From Aquibacillus albus (GTDB lineage Bacteria; Bacillota; Bacilli; Bacillales; Amphibacillaceae): a stretch of DNA of 64,000 bases. Shown here piece by piece: positions 40,944 through 50,288 of the stretch. The stretch's first letter is position 1. Each line of letters starts with the position of its first letter. The stretch is taken from assembly GCF_016908325.1 (NCBI RefSeq), contig NZ_JAFBDR010000003.1, positions 1 through 64,000 of the forward strand, written 5' to 3'. The position numbers were made by a program, and so were the translations under genes. Below the pieces are notes generated by a model. It was not told where the DNA came from, made no database searches, and was given only the letters and a program-made list of their open reading frames with translations.

Positions 40944-43475
40944 TTATTTTACTTGGAAAATCATTTCTTTATCAGCCTGCATTGGAAGACCTGATAATGA
41001 CTGTACATTTTTAGAGATTACTAGCTTATAAAAGTCATGCTTTGCATAATTACTAGCTGGCTTTACCATTAGTTTTTGTCGGGTTGCATCAAGCTGTACA
41101 GTCACTTTTACCTTCGAGCCATTTTCATCAACAACATAAACATGATCACTAGTTAATGTCGTTTCATCAATTCTTGTATTAAATTCAACTGTCCACGTCT
41201 TATTTGCCGATGCTGTTTTGTATACTCGATCCACCTGTAAAGTCGGCTGATAGCTTTCCTGATATATGGATTCGACTTGATCAATAAAAATACTTCCATT
41301 TGTCTTCAAAGCTGAATCTGTCTGTACCAAATAAATACTGTTTAACTTAAGTGGTCCAACTACTGAATCAGGTACTGGTGCTTTTACATATTTCCAGCCT
41401 TGCCAAGTAAGATCGTTATACTCCGTAAAGTTCAAATAATGCTCCTTACCATTGCTGTCGATTAACTTACCACGTAACCAACCTTTATTACTATCTCCAT
41501 ATACCCACATACCAATATACTCTGGAATTCCTTGTACAGGAATTGGATTGTTAGGAGTAATATAGTTTGCTGCCGTACCAGTTCCAGTATGGTAGTTGTA
41601 AACTAGTTTCAATGAACCATCTCCTACTGCTGCTGGCTCAAATCCTTTAGAATCACTAACACTTGTTGATGCGTTAGTTCCTTTTGCTTCCCAATCCTTT
41701 ACATTTTCAAAGTCTTCCATTAAAAGACTGGTAGGATTAAGATAAAGCTTCATCGTTGCCTTTTTTCCACCTAACTCTGCTGATACTTGAACAGTTTTCT
41801 TCTTAGATGTCGTTACTCGGAACTTACCTGGAGATATTTGCTCCAGCTCTGATGGAGTGCTCCACTTTACTTGATCACTGTTGAATTGAATTGCTTTACC
41901 AGCTGAATCCAGTGCTTGCACATCCAACTCTGCTACATCCTCTTCGTGATAAACGGTACTTTCCGTTAGTAATTTGACTGTGGATGGTTGTGAAACAACT
42001 TGAATCGTCTGTGTTGTTGAAGCACCTTCGTAATTAACAACAATCGTTGCTTTCCCTTCTGAAGTTGCACGATAGGTTTGATTTGTCAGGCTCCCAATTC
42101 CATTCGTTAACCGAAGTTGAAATTTACTTGGATCAACGGAAAGATTATTATAATACTTGTCCAATAGATAGATAGTTTCTGGGTTCAATGTTATGGTGGC
42201 ACCCTTTAAAACGGAACCTGCTACAAAAGGCTCCATTAATAATGTGTGCGGGCTCCCTGTCGGCGCGTAGGAAATAGCCTGTAAACTCGCAGATACTGAA
42301 CGTTCATAACCATCAGAAGGCTTGTTCATTACTGTTACATACTCATAACCATACGGTCGAAGAGCCATTGTAGTTGAGCCTCCGCCGTCTAAATTCAATG
42401 CCTGGTCCACACCTAAGCTTTTTAAATAATTCGCAAACTGAGTCAAGTTCATTCCTTTACTAGTCGAACTACGGCCATCTACTGTAACGAAAAATACTTG
42501 ATTTTTATCTTTATCAATCGCTACTGCGGACCTTGGAGCAACCTCTTTTGCCCGAGAGCTATCTGGATTTATCGATAAGTCTACCTTTCCATCATTAACA
42601 AGCATTGGTCCACTACCAAGCATAAACTCGCCATTTTTCCAGCCATCATCAATAGCCGTGTTAATCGTTATTGGATCACCTATTTTAATAGAGGTTAATT
42701 CACTTGCTAGTGCACCACCACCAGCAGAAATAATAAAACCATTATCAGGAATAGTGAACTGACGAGATTCTCCATACTTACGAATATCTGTTACTTTTCC
42801 TTCAATCGGCTGTCCAATCTCCATTGAATCGAACGGAGTAGGACCCGTATTTTCAATTAAGAACTCCATACCATATTCGTTCGTATCTAGTTTTTCGCCA
42901 CCGTAGTTGGGCGTATATAAATATATTTTTTGCTCAAATCTAGGATAATCAATACTATAAAACTCATACGATTCGTTATTATGAGAAAAAGACATATCTA
43001 ATTCAAAATGATCAATCTTCGCTTTCCCCTCTGCATCAACACCAAATGCAATTGGTTCACTGACATAACTATCTTTATTCGTTGATAGGATACCGGTATT
43101 TAAGATTTGGTTATTTCGCGCTAATAAATACATAGGAAGCTTACGGTCAAATGTAAAAAAAGAAGCATTGATAGCACCTACAATTCGATGACCATCCTCG
43201 TGATTAATCCTTGCCTGCTGAGTCGTCCTCATTAATTTATCGAGGGGATCTGGAATACCTAATTCAACCCCTGCGTATTCGTTATTTAAATCAATTTTAA
43301 GTACATTTACCTGTTCCTTCATCCCATCATATGTAGTATTTGTTTGCTCATAGGTGATACCTGGTGAAACGGTAAAGCTTTTATTTTGCGCATGAATTTC
43401 TATTGGAATACACGAAAAAAACAACATCAAAACGAGTCCATAAATTGCTGTTACTCTCAGAAGTTTTTGTTTCAT
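40944..43475 (-). CDS. exported phosphodiester glycosidase family protein
   Basis: This 843-residue protein is secreted by an N-terminal signal peptide. The NAGPA/phosphodiester glycosidase domain spans about residues 70-400, with the hallmark VTVDGRSSTSKGMNLTQFANYL and ALNLDGGGSTTM. Ig-like segments and a jelly-roll-like domain (about 550-730) follow. The last ~90 residues repeat the SbsA-like Ig unit (KTWTVEFNTRIDETTLTSDHVYVV). Such enzymes remove sugar-phosphodiesters from wall polymers or glycans; the substrate here is unknown. Confidence 0.85.
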   Translation of the reverse strand: MKQKLLRVTAIYGLVLMLFFSCIPIEIHAQNKSFTVSPGITYEQTNTTYDGMKEQVNVLKIDLNNEYAGVELGIPDPLDKLMRTTQQARINHEDGHRIVGAINASFFTFDRKLPMYLLARNNQILNTGILSTNKDSYVSEPIAFGVDAEGKAKIDHFELDMSFSHNNESYEFYSIDYPRFEQKIYLYTPNYGGEKLDTNEYGMEFLIENTGPTPFDSMEIGQPIEGKVTDIRKYGESRQFTIPDNGFIISAGGGALASELTSIKIGDPITINTAIDDGWKNGEFMLGSGPMLVNDGKVDLSINPDSSRAKEVAPRSAVAIDKDKNQVFFVTVDGRSSTSKGMNLTQFANYLKSLGVDQALNLDGGGSTTMALRPYGYEYVTVMNKPSDGYERSVSASLQAISYAPTGSPHTLLMEPFVAGSVLKGATITLNPETIYLLDKYYNNLSVDPSKFQLRLTNGIGSLTNQTYRATSEGKATIVVNYEGASTTQTIQVVSQPSTVKLLTESTVYHEEDVAELDVQALDSAGKAIQFNSDQVKWSTPSELEQISPGKFRVTTSKKKTVQVSAELGGKKATMKLYLNPTSLLMEDFENVKDWEAKGTNASTSVSDSKGFEPAAVGDGSLKLVYNYHTGTGTAANYITPNNPIPVQGIPEYIGMWVYGDSNKGWLRGKLIDSNGKEHYLNFTEYNDLTWQGWKYVKAPVPDSVVGPLKLNSIYLVQTDSALKTNGSIFIDQVESIYQESYQPTLQVDRVYKTASANKTWTVEFNTRIDETTLTSDHVYVVDENGSKVKVTVQLDATRQKLMVKPASNYAKHDFYKLVISKNVQSLSGLPMQADKEMIFQVK

Positions 43476-43814
43476 TTTTACAGTCCTTTCTTTTTTTACA
43501 ATTAGGCTATTAGACTAGTTACAAATCACATCCGTCGCTTCATCGTTTTGAATTCATTACTTGTCCATTCGTTATCCCCTTCCCATTTTTAAAATGGCCT
43601 CTATCTATTAGACTTAATTTGTCCTTAGAAAGTTTCAAAATCAATTCACTATTTGTATATTTTTGTCATTTGATATATTCATAGTATAAAATAATTCACA
43701 GTTCAATCCTATTCGACAAATGTCCTATTCTTTATCGCCGGTTCTTAACATATAAATAAAATAGGCTAAAGTCAGAAAAAGCATGGAATATTCCATGCTT
43801 CCCCCAAATAATCA
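43476..43814. other. intergenic region upstream of the phosphodiester glycosidase
   Basis: It holds the promoter area of the glycosidase gene and, at 43776-43805, the terminator of the small upstream ORF. Nothing else is evident. Confidence 0.4.
43776..43805 (-). terminator. terminator of the 45-residue ORF
   Basis: The perfect palindrome AAGCATGGAATATTCCATGCTT is followed on the minus strand by TTTTTC. Confidence 0.7.
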
Positions 43815-43952
43815 TCACGTTTTAGGTAATTCATAATAGCGTAACTCTCGTATCAACTGTTGGATTAGTTCCTCTGTATTATTTATTTGTAATCGTTCTG
43901 TTTGGTCAATTAGCTTCTTTAACACAGTTTCATATATTTCTTGTTCCTTCAA
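43815..43952 (-). CDS. small acidic protein, 45 residues
   Basis: A TTG-started frame with a GGGGTG ribosome-binding site at good spacing encodes MKEQEIYETVLKKLIDQTER...LRYYELPKT, a predicted two-helix peptide. A terminator lies directly after the stop, so it is its own transcription unit. The size and helical character recall small regulators such as Spo0E-like proteins, but the SQxLD motif of that family is missing. Confidence 0.6.
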   Translation of the reverse strand: MKEQEIYETVLKKLIDQTERLQINNTEELIQQLIRELRYYELPKT

Positions 43953-44067
43953 AGTTTTCACCCCATTTATGTCAACTAAAACCAACCCACTATATCCTAT
44001 GAAACAATTTTTTATCCGTTAATTTAATTACTATATCATATTTTAATAGAAAAAAATGTAAATGCAA

Positions 44068-44550
44068 TTAAATACGCTGCTTGTACTTAGCAGGAATGGT
44101 TAATATGAAAAGCAATCCAAGTAAAGCACCAATAGAATCTAGTACCACATCTCCGGTAAATGGAGTTCGATTGGGCGTGAACCCTTGGTGTATTTCATCA
44201 AAAATGGCATAAGCCACGGTTAAAAAAAGGGCTATTATACTTGGCTTTCGTTTCGTCTTAAAGGTTAAACAAGCAAAGTATAGGAGTACCATAAGCACTA
44301 GAAAAACTGTTACATGGGCACCCTTTCGAATGAAAAATTCTATCAAACCATTTATCCCTAATTCCGTAATACTTACCTCTGAATGGTGATAATGAAATTC
44401 AATCCAATCAAAATAAGGGATTAAAAAAGACAAATCTAGTGTATTAGATAAAAATGGTTTTATGTCTTGTTCTTGGTATGGTTGTGAAGATGCAAAAAAA
44501 ATAATCCCCATCCATATAATAGGAAGGATTCGCAATAAAAATATTTTCAT
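44068..44550 (-). CDS. VanZ family membrane protein
   Basis: This protein has about 160 residues and four to five membrane helices. VanZ-like motifs are present: WMGIIFFASSQP near the start, the FIRKGAHVTVFLVLMVLLYFA segment, and DEIHQGFTPNRTPFTGDVVLDSIGALLG at the end. The role is unclear; the type protein gives low-level teicoplanin resistance. The ATG at 44550 has an AGGTGAG site. Confidence 0.85.
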   Translation of the reverse strand: MKIFLLRILPIIWMGIIFFASSQPYQEQDIKPFLSNTLDLSFLIPYFDWIEFHYHHSEVSITELGINGLIEFFIRKGAHVTVFLVLMVLLYFACLTFKTKRKPSIIALFLTVAYAIFDEIHQGFTPNRTPFTGDVVLDSIGALLGLLFILTIPAKYKQRI

Positions 44551-44664
44551 AGTAGCTCTCACCTTAATCAATTTATGTAAACCTAAATTAATTGCAATTT
44601 TCGTGAAAATTTTTGCTATAATTCTATCATAACTTATTTTTCGTCACTGTGGAGGGGTTTTTAG

Positions 44665-45198
44665 ATGGATTACAACATTTTCCAACAAATTCATGGTCTG
44701 GCTCGTTTAAACTCAACGTTAGATTTCATTATGAGTACACTTTCAACCTGGGGATACATCGCTTTTATTTTAGCAATCATTGTACTTCCATTTCTTCCGA
44801 GCAAGCGAAAACTAGGATTGCTTGGTTTTCTAGCATTGCTAATAACTTTAGGACTTAACCGGATTTTGAAATGGATGATTGATAGACCAAGGCCTTTTGT
44901 CGATCACGATATAGACATTCTTGTGCCAAAGGAACCATCTCCATCTTTTCCTAGTGATCAGGCCCTGATTGCAGGAGTATTTGTTACAATCTACTGTTTG
45001 AGGTTTGCGGATCTTAAATTAAGATTACTTGCTATATCGTTAGCTGTATTGGTTGTCATTTCTCGGGTATTTGTTGGACATCATTATCCTGCTGATGTAG
45101 TAGCTGGCATGTTTCTTGGTATCATCATTGTTGCAATTGTACATAAAATAGGTATGCAGATTTTAAATAAGCAGGCCAAAGCCAAAATTTCAGCATGA
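44665..45198 (+). CDS. PAP2 phosphatase, undecaprenyl-diphosphatase (BcrC-like)
   Basis: This 177-residue membrane protein has the three PAP2 motifs: KWMIDRPRP, SFPSDQA and SRVFVGHHYPADV. It would dephosphorylate undecaprenyl diphosphate to recycle the wall lipid carrier. The second motif normally ends in His (PSGH or PSDH) and here reads PSDQ, so the usual proton donor is replaced by Gln. It is divergent from the VanZ gene and upstream of the sortase. Confidence 0.83.
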   Translation: MDYNIFQQIHGLARLNSTLDFIMSTLSTWGYIAFILAIIVLPFLPSKRKLGLLGFLALLITLGLNRILKWMIDRPRPFVDHDIDILVPKEPSPSFPSDQALIAGVFVTIYCLRFADLKLRLLAISLAVLVVISRVFVGHHYPADVVAGMFLGIIIVAIVHKIGMQILNKQAKAKISA

Positions 45199-45315
45199 GG
45201 TAATGTAAAAAAACTCTAAATATCATGTATTCCAATTGAGTTGACACCGATAGCATGATATAGTTTGAGCAAGAATATAATAGTCTTAATAATAAGCTAT
45301 GAACTAGGTGATTTC

Positions 45316-45930
45316 ATGAATAAGTTAGCCATTGGATTTATCCTTTTGGGATTAGTCATTTCAGGAATTGGTGGATATCAATTCTTACAAGCCAAAGCAG
45401 CAGAAAAAAATAGTCTTACAGAAGCACGATCACTAATCGAAAAACCGGCTTCCAGTCCAAAAGAAAAGAAAGATCCTATTGAAACGATAGAAAATTTTAA
45501 TCCAAAGGTCGGGGAGACGATAGGTATTTTAGAAATACCTAGCATAGGTGCAGAGCTACCGATTATCGAAGGAACTGACCCAGAAGAGCTAGAAAAGGGC
45601 GTCGGCCACTTTAAAGGAAGTGCTTTTCCGACCCAACAGGATCAAATTGTCTTATCTGGACATCGTGATACAGTGTTTCGGAAATTAGGCGAAGTGCAAA
45701 TTGGTGATCAATTCCTCGTACATTTACCTTATGGAACATTCACGTATGAAATGGTCGATTATCGAATTGTAGATGCGGATGATCGCACCGTTATTAAATC
45801 AACTGCACCTGAAGAAGTAATGCTACTCACCACATGTTATCCATTTTCCTATGTTGGTGATGCACCGGATCGATACGTCATATCAGCAAAACCCGTAGAT
45901 AAAGAAAACTTGGCTAGTGCCAAGCCTTAA
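45316..45930 (+). CDS. class D sortase
   Basis: This protein has about 204 residues and an N-terminal membrane anchor. The sortase core has His in LSGHRDT, the catalytic Cys in LLTTCYPF and Arg in DRYVISA. Sequence length and motif spacing fit class D. It would attach LPxTG-like proteins to the wall, but no LPxTG-type substrate is encoded in this window. The ATG at 45316 follows CTAGGTGAT. Confidence 0.87.
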   Translation: MNKLAIGFILLGLVISGIGGYQFLQAKAAEKNSLTEARSLIEKPASSPKEKKDPIETIENFNPKVGETIGILEIPSIGAELPIIEGTDPEELEKGVGHFKGSAFPTQQDQIVLSGHRDTVFRKLGEVQIGDQFLVHLPYGTFTYEMVDYRIVDADDRTVIKSTAPEEVMLLTTCYPFSYVGDAPDRYVISAKPVDKENLASAKP

Positions 45931-45958
45931 GGCGCAGGCGATCGCCTAGTTGCGCTTA
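45930..45958. repeat. palindromic element GGCGATCGCC after the sortase gene
   Basis: AAGGCGCA and TTGCGCTT surround the perfect palindrome GGCGATCGCC, directly after the sortase stop. GC content is far above the surroundings. It resembles dispersed Bacillaceae palindromes and is not followed by a T run. Confidence 0.45.
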
Positions 45959-46030
45959 TACTTAGTTCCTTAAAATTTTTACTACGTCGATTAACTTCAT
46001 TGCTAAAATTTTATACTTTCCTATAGTGTT

Positions 46031-46068
46031 AAAAAAACTGCCATTGCAAACTAGCAAGGCAGTTTTTT
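46031..46068. terminator. bidirectional terminator after the sortase gene
   Basis: The arms AACTGCC and GGCAGTT with internal GC pairing are flanked by A and T runs. Confidence 0.75.
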
Positions 46069-46150
46069 CGTTTTAGTAATACCAGGATTCAATGTCTGCT
46101 TACAAACCAAAAGACTAGGACGGAGCACCATTTGCCCGGCTATACTTAAT

Positions 46151-47146
46151 TTATTTCAACGCTACATTTGAACCATTATTCATTGATTGAAGGGAAGCAT
46201 CAAATACCTTCATTTGATTCCTAATTTTCTCCTTGGAATAGCTAGGCTGTTTATTTTCTATCACACATTGTGCAAAGTGCTCAACTTGGAGCTTATATTG
46301 ATCTCCCTCCACCGCAAATTCTTCTACTTCGCCATTTTCCTTTGTTAATTGAATGATACCTGCTCCCCCCTCCAACGTATCCGGACGAAAGGCGCCATTT
46401 ACATCAATCTTTCCTTTTGATCCGACCACTTGATACGTTTGCCTTGACATTGCTTCAAAACTAGAATCAAACGTTGCTTGTACACCATTAGCAAATGTAA
46501 GTACTCCTGCTGTATTCGTTTCAACATTAAATTGTGGGTGAATTTTCGAACTGGCATATACGTTTACAGGTTCTTCGTCTAAAATATTACGAATAACATG
46601 TATTGTATAACAGCCTACATCATACATGGAGCCGCCGCCAAGCTCTGGAATTAATCGAATATTTTCCCCATCGTTTAACACAAAAGAAAAACTCGCACGC
46701 ATGGAGGCCACTTCTCCAATTTCACCATCTTGAATCAGTGCTTTTACTTTTTCATGCTGTGGATGAAACTGGTACATGAATGCTTCCATAAACGTAACGC
46801 CATGTTGCTCACAAGCCGCTAACATTTCCTCTAATTCACTAAGGTTAAGCGCAGCAGGCTTTTCACACAATATATGTTTTCCATGCTCCGCTGCTTTGAT
46901 AACCCATTCTTTATGCATACTGTTCGGTAAAGGTATGTATACGGCTTCAATTTCTGGATCCTGTAACAATCCTTCATAGCTCGTGTATGCAGTTGTAATG
47001 CCGAGCTCTTCTGCAGTCTGTTTTGCTTTTTCGCCTCGACTTGCTATCGCTACAACTTCACAGTTATTAGATCGTTCAATCGCAGGAATTACCTGTTCTA
47101 GTCCAATATTAGCCGTACTTAATACTCCCCATTTTACTTTTCTCAA
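46151..47146 (-). CDS. Gfo/Idh/MocA family oxidoreductase
   Basis: This 331-residue protein has a Rossmann domain with VKWGVLSTANIG at the N-terminus, the ILCEKPAALN motif (catalytic Lys) near residue 95, and GGGSMYDVGCYTIH in the C-terminal domain. These enzymes oxidise or reduce sugars and related polyols with NAD(P); the substrate is unknown. It starts with TTG. Confidence 0.88.
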   Translation of the reverse strand: MRKVKWGVLSTANIGLEQVIPAIERSNNCEVVAIASRGEKAKQTAEELGITTAYTSYEGLLQDPEIEAVYIPLPNSMHKEWVIKAAEHGKHILCEKPAALNLSELEEMLAACEQHGVTFMEAFMYQFHPQHEKVKALIQDGEIGEVASMRASFSFVLNDGENIRLIPELGGGSMYDVGCYTIHVIRNILDEEPVNVYASSKIHPQFNVETNTAGVLTFANGVQATFDSSFEAMSRQTYQVVGSKGKIDVNGAFRPDTLEGGAGIIQLTKENGEVEEFAVEGDQYKLQVEHFAQCVIENKQPSYSKEKIRNQMKVFDASLQSMNNGSNVALK

Positions 47147-47298
47147 TCCTTACACCACCTTCACTTTTTAAGGGAGAATTATATCAATTTCTCCTCCCGA
47201 TCCTTAATTATTTCGTTGTCCATTACGAAAATCCTTTTAACAATTTTGGTTCATCATATAAATCAAACTTATCAATGCTGAAAGCCGAAAACAGACCA

Positions 47299-47338
47299 TG
47301 CAAAACAGCAGAAACCAGAGGCTTCTGCTGTTTTGCAT
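47299..47338. terminator. strong stem-loop after the IDEAL-domain gene
   Basis: A perfect 16-base inverted repeat (ATGCAAAACAGCAGAA and its complement) includes T4 tracts within the arms. It probably ends the IDEAL-domain transcript. Confidence 0.7.
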
Positions 47339-47351
47339 AACCAGCCTTTAC

Positions 47352-47795
47352 TTACATCTCATTTAATTTATTTGTATATTTCATAAACTGTTCGTAATTA
47401 TTGTTTTCTAACGCTCTATCAATTAGACGCTTTAAATTTTCTTTTTCCAATTGCATGATTACTTTATCAATTTGTTCTTCTTTAATTGGTGTCGTATCAC
47501 CGTTTAAATAAGGATGAATGATGGAATTTAAATGAGTAATAAAATCATCTAGCTTTAATAGTTCAGATAATGCAACACGACTGTATTCTTTACCTTTTTG
47601 AAAAACAAACACATCTTGCTCGTTTTCCACCTTTTGTGTCTCTCTGTTTATTCGAATTTCTCTTGACTCTAAAGGAACGAATTGGTACACCTTATCATCT
47701 AATGATAAAGAAAAATATTGATAGGCCAATACGACTCGGATACATTTTTCTTCTTCTTTCACGTAATATGGCTTTAACATTTTAACAGAAAGCAT
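47352..47795 (-). CDS. IDEAL domain-containing protein
   Basis: This 147-residue protein ends with an IDEAL-type helix pair (NLKRLIDRALENNNYEQFMKYTNKL), the small domain seen in YpiB and ComK-related proteins of bacilli. The N-terminal part (VLAYQYFSLSLDDKVYQFVPL) is unknown. It has an AAAGGGGGTG site. The function is not known. Confidence 0.7.
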   Translation of the reverse strand: MLSVKMLKPYYVKEEEKCIRVVLAYQYFSLSLDDKVYQFVPLESREIRINRETQKVENEQDVFVFQKGKEYSRVALSELLKLDDFITHLNSIIHPYLNGDTTPIKEEQIDKVIMQLEKENLKRLIDRALENNNYEQFMKYTNKLNEM

Positions 47796-47956
47796 CCCTT
47801 CACCCCCTTTGAGGAAGAATGATAAATTACCTGTTTTCCTGGTGACTGTAGGAACGAGTTTTTTGATTTAATGTATTATATGATGGGACTTCCCCATAAG
47901 TTAATATATTTTCTAAAATAACTGAAAATATATTATGTTCCTATAATAACAGATTA

Positions 47957-47970
47957 TGATAGCGTTTACA
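47957..47970. promoter_or_regulatory. cre-like site (CcpA operator)
   Basis: TGATAGCGTTTACA; read on the minus strand, TGTAAACGCTATCA matches the cre consensus TGWAANCGNTNWCA at every fixed position. It lies between the divergent IDEAL-domain gene and the aromatic-acid exporter gene. Confidence 0.5.
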
Positions 47971-48094
47971 TAATTAATACACCCATATTTATGAAAATAT
48001 TTTTCATGATTTGGCAATGTTATGAAATTATCCTGTTTTCCTAAGCTTATATCCGTTATACTCGTAATAGAATGAAATCTGAAGGTGACTAGAC

Positions 48095-49135
48095 GTGAAA
48101 AGTTTTCCAATCAAATTTGTAGGTGGTCGAGTAGTTAAAACAGGGATTGCTGTCTTCTTAACATCAATTATTTGCCAATGGCTGAACTGGCCCGCCGTTT
48201 TTGCGGTTATCACTGCAATTGTTACGATTGAGCCAACCGTTTCCGATTCCATCAAAAAAGGGCTTGTACGGTTTCCGGCTACTGCTATTGGGTCTGCCTA
48301 TGCCGTTTTATTTATCTTTTTATTTGGCAACTCCCCTTTCACCTATACAGCGGCTGCACTATGCACAATTATTACTTGCTTTAAATTGAACTTACGCGAT
48401 GGATTGCTCGTTGCAACACTTACTTCGGTTGCGATGATAGAAGTAATTCACAGCAATTATTTTATTGCTTTCTTTATTCGACTTGGTACAACATCTATTG
48501 GTTTACTTGTATCGACATTAGTAAATATGTTTGTGTTGCCGCCGAATTATTCCAAAACGATCATGTCGAATATTCAATCGTTATTAAAAATGACGGGAGA
48601 AGAATTAGACACACTTACAAAAGAAATCTTTATTAGTGAAGGGAAGAAAAAGAATCATGATCGTATTCGTCAAACCTTTTCCCTGCTAAAAAAAGAGTTA
48701 GATCATACGGAAATGCTGCTCCAGTTTCAAAAAGAGGAATCGAAATATCATCGTTTTGATGAAGAGGAACAAAAGGTATATAACACGGAACAAGATCAGC
48801 TTTCTAAGCTTCGTCTGATCCATTATCATATTGGTAATTTAATTGGTACGCCTTTACATACAGTATCATGGGAACAAGATCAGTGTAATAAGTTGATTCA
48901 GGCTGTATCCTCACTGGCTGATACAATGAAGCAGCCTAGCCATTTCCGATTAAATAAGCATCGCGAACAGGTGCATGAACTGATGGATCAGTTTTGGGCC
49001 AGTAAAAATGTAGCAGAAACAAAACAGGAAACAACCCAAAATAGTAACCTGTTCTCTGCGGAAATTATTATTTTATATGAACTTTTATCGATTTATAATT
49101 TAGTAGAATCACTTTTAATAGATGCGAAAAAATAG
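48095..49135 (+). CDS. aromatic acid exporter family membrane protein
   Basis: This 346-residue protein has six N-terminal membrane helices (ArAE_1/FUSC-like; GGRVVKTGIAVFLTSIICQWLNWPAVFAVITAIVT) and a cytoplasmic C-terminal helical region (about 160-346). It resembles YgaE-type proteins of bacilli and may export aromatic acids. It starts with GTG after AAGGTGAC. Confidence 0.85.
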   Translation: MKSFPIKFVGGRVVKTGIAVFLTSIICQWLNWPAVFAVITAIVTIEPTVSDSIKKGLVRFPATAIGSAYAVLFIFLFGNSPFTYTAAALCTIITCFKLNLRDGLLVATLTSVAMIEVIHSNYFIAFFIRLGTTSIGLLVSTLVNMFVLPPNYSKTIMSNIQSLLKMTGEELDTLTKEIFISEGKKKNHDRIRQTFSLLKKELDHTEMLLQFQKEESKYHRFDEEEQKVYNTEQDQLSKLRLIHYHIGNLIGTPLHTVSWEQDQCNKLIQAVSSLADTMKQPSHFRLNKHREQVHELMDQFWASKNVAETKQETTQNSNLFSAEIIILYELLSIYNLVESLLIDAKK

Positions 49136-49167
49136 AATCAGTTGGATCGTATTCCTCTGATTCTATT
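49131..49167. terminator. bidirectional terminator
   Basis: AATAGAATCAG and CTGATTCTATT arms are followed by a T run. It separates two convergent genes. Confidence 0.8.
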
Positions 49168-49175
49168 TTTTCATC

Positions 49176-50024
49176 CTATCCCTCATATACTTGCTCAATG
49201 TATTGTTTTCCTTCTATCGTGTACCAGTTACTAGCGTTTACAGCAATCCACTCCCCACTATTTTCTATTTCAAAAAGATGTACATTGGTACCAGAAGCTG
49301 GTTCTTTCCTTGTATCAAGATAGTTTAATTGCATTTCCTTCTGGTTATAAAACGCTATGACATCGTTCACTGTCAATTCGAAGGATTCTTCATGTGAGCC
49401 AAATAGCTGCTCCAAAGAGGCAATTTTCCACGTGCCATCTACCTCTTTCAACATAACATTAAATTTTGATCCGCTATTAATTTGATTTGCTGGTTGGTAA
49501 GCCACTATTGTTATTTGATCATCTGATTGTCTTATTTCTTCATGTATATCCAAATGCATCTTCCCTACTAAAGGACTTGGTGCATCACAAAAACAGAAAA
49601 AAGCCTCCATCTTGTCCATGATTTCTCTAGCTATAAATTCTTCTGTGAAATAGTCTTTTACAATTGGATAAATTGCTTTTTCAAATTGCTCGACAGATGG
49701 TTCGATTTCCTCTATTGATTCATACCAGCCATTTGCCTCAATTGTATCGATAACGTCACGTTCTACAGTCCCAATCTGTTCTAACAATTTCACCAATTGT
49801 TGCTGCGAAACTGTACTTTCGTTCACAGCAGAAGCTTGGACCTGAGAGCTCTTTATTTGTTTTTTGTTCGGGGCGGTCTCGGATTGAAGCTTCTTTGTAC
49901 TCAGAGATAACTGTTCCATTTCTTTTAACTGACCATCATCATTATTAAAACCATTAATACTCATTCCACATGCAGTTAATAAAACCAAGCAAGCTACAAT
50001 AACAAAGAAAGAATATTTAAACAT
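49176..50024 (-). CDS. lipoprotein of unknown function
   Basis: This protein has about 282 residues, with a signal peptide and lipobox LLTAC. A polar linker follows and then a folded domain from about residue 90 with two adjacent cysteines (FFCFCDAPSP) and an NTF2-like segment (NVMLKEVDGTWKIASLEQLFG). The ATG at 50024 is chosen over the longer frame because the lipobox then has normal spacing. No family is named. Confidence 0.7.
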   Translation of the reverse strand: MFKYSFFVIVACLVLLTACGMSINGFNNDDGQLKEMEQLSLSTKKLQSETAPNKKQIKSSQVQASAVNESTVSQQQLVKLLEQIGTVERDVIDTIEANGWYESIEEIEPSVEQFEKAIYPIVKDYFTEEFIAREIMDKMEAFFCFCDAPSPLVGKMHLDIHEEIRQSDDQITIVAYQPANQINSGSKFNVMLKEVDGTWKIASLEQLFGSHEESFELTVNDVIAFYNQKEMQLNYLDTRKEPASGTNVHLFEIENSGEWIAVNASNWYTIEGKQYIEQVYEG

Positions 50025-50288
50025 CGGATTCCTCCAATCTAAGCATAGATGAATAATTTCTATTCGCGCTTGTTCCAATTCGTGTCATTTTACCGTACTA
50101 TCTGAACACCTCTATTAGATTTTCTTTTCTACTAGTCTATTACTAGCAACTATTTTTTATACATAAAATCATAATTATTTAAGACTTTTTGAACACCCAC
50201 TTTTACTTGTTTGATAGCATTAATCCGTGACTGTACGGAAGGAATTAGGTTAGAATGAAGAAAAGACATGAATAAAGAGGGTGAAATC

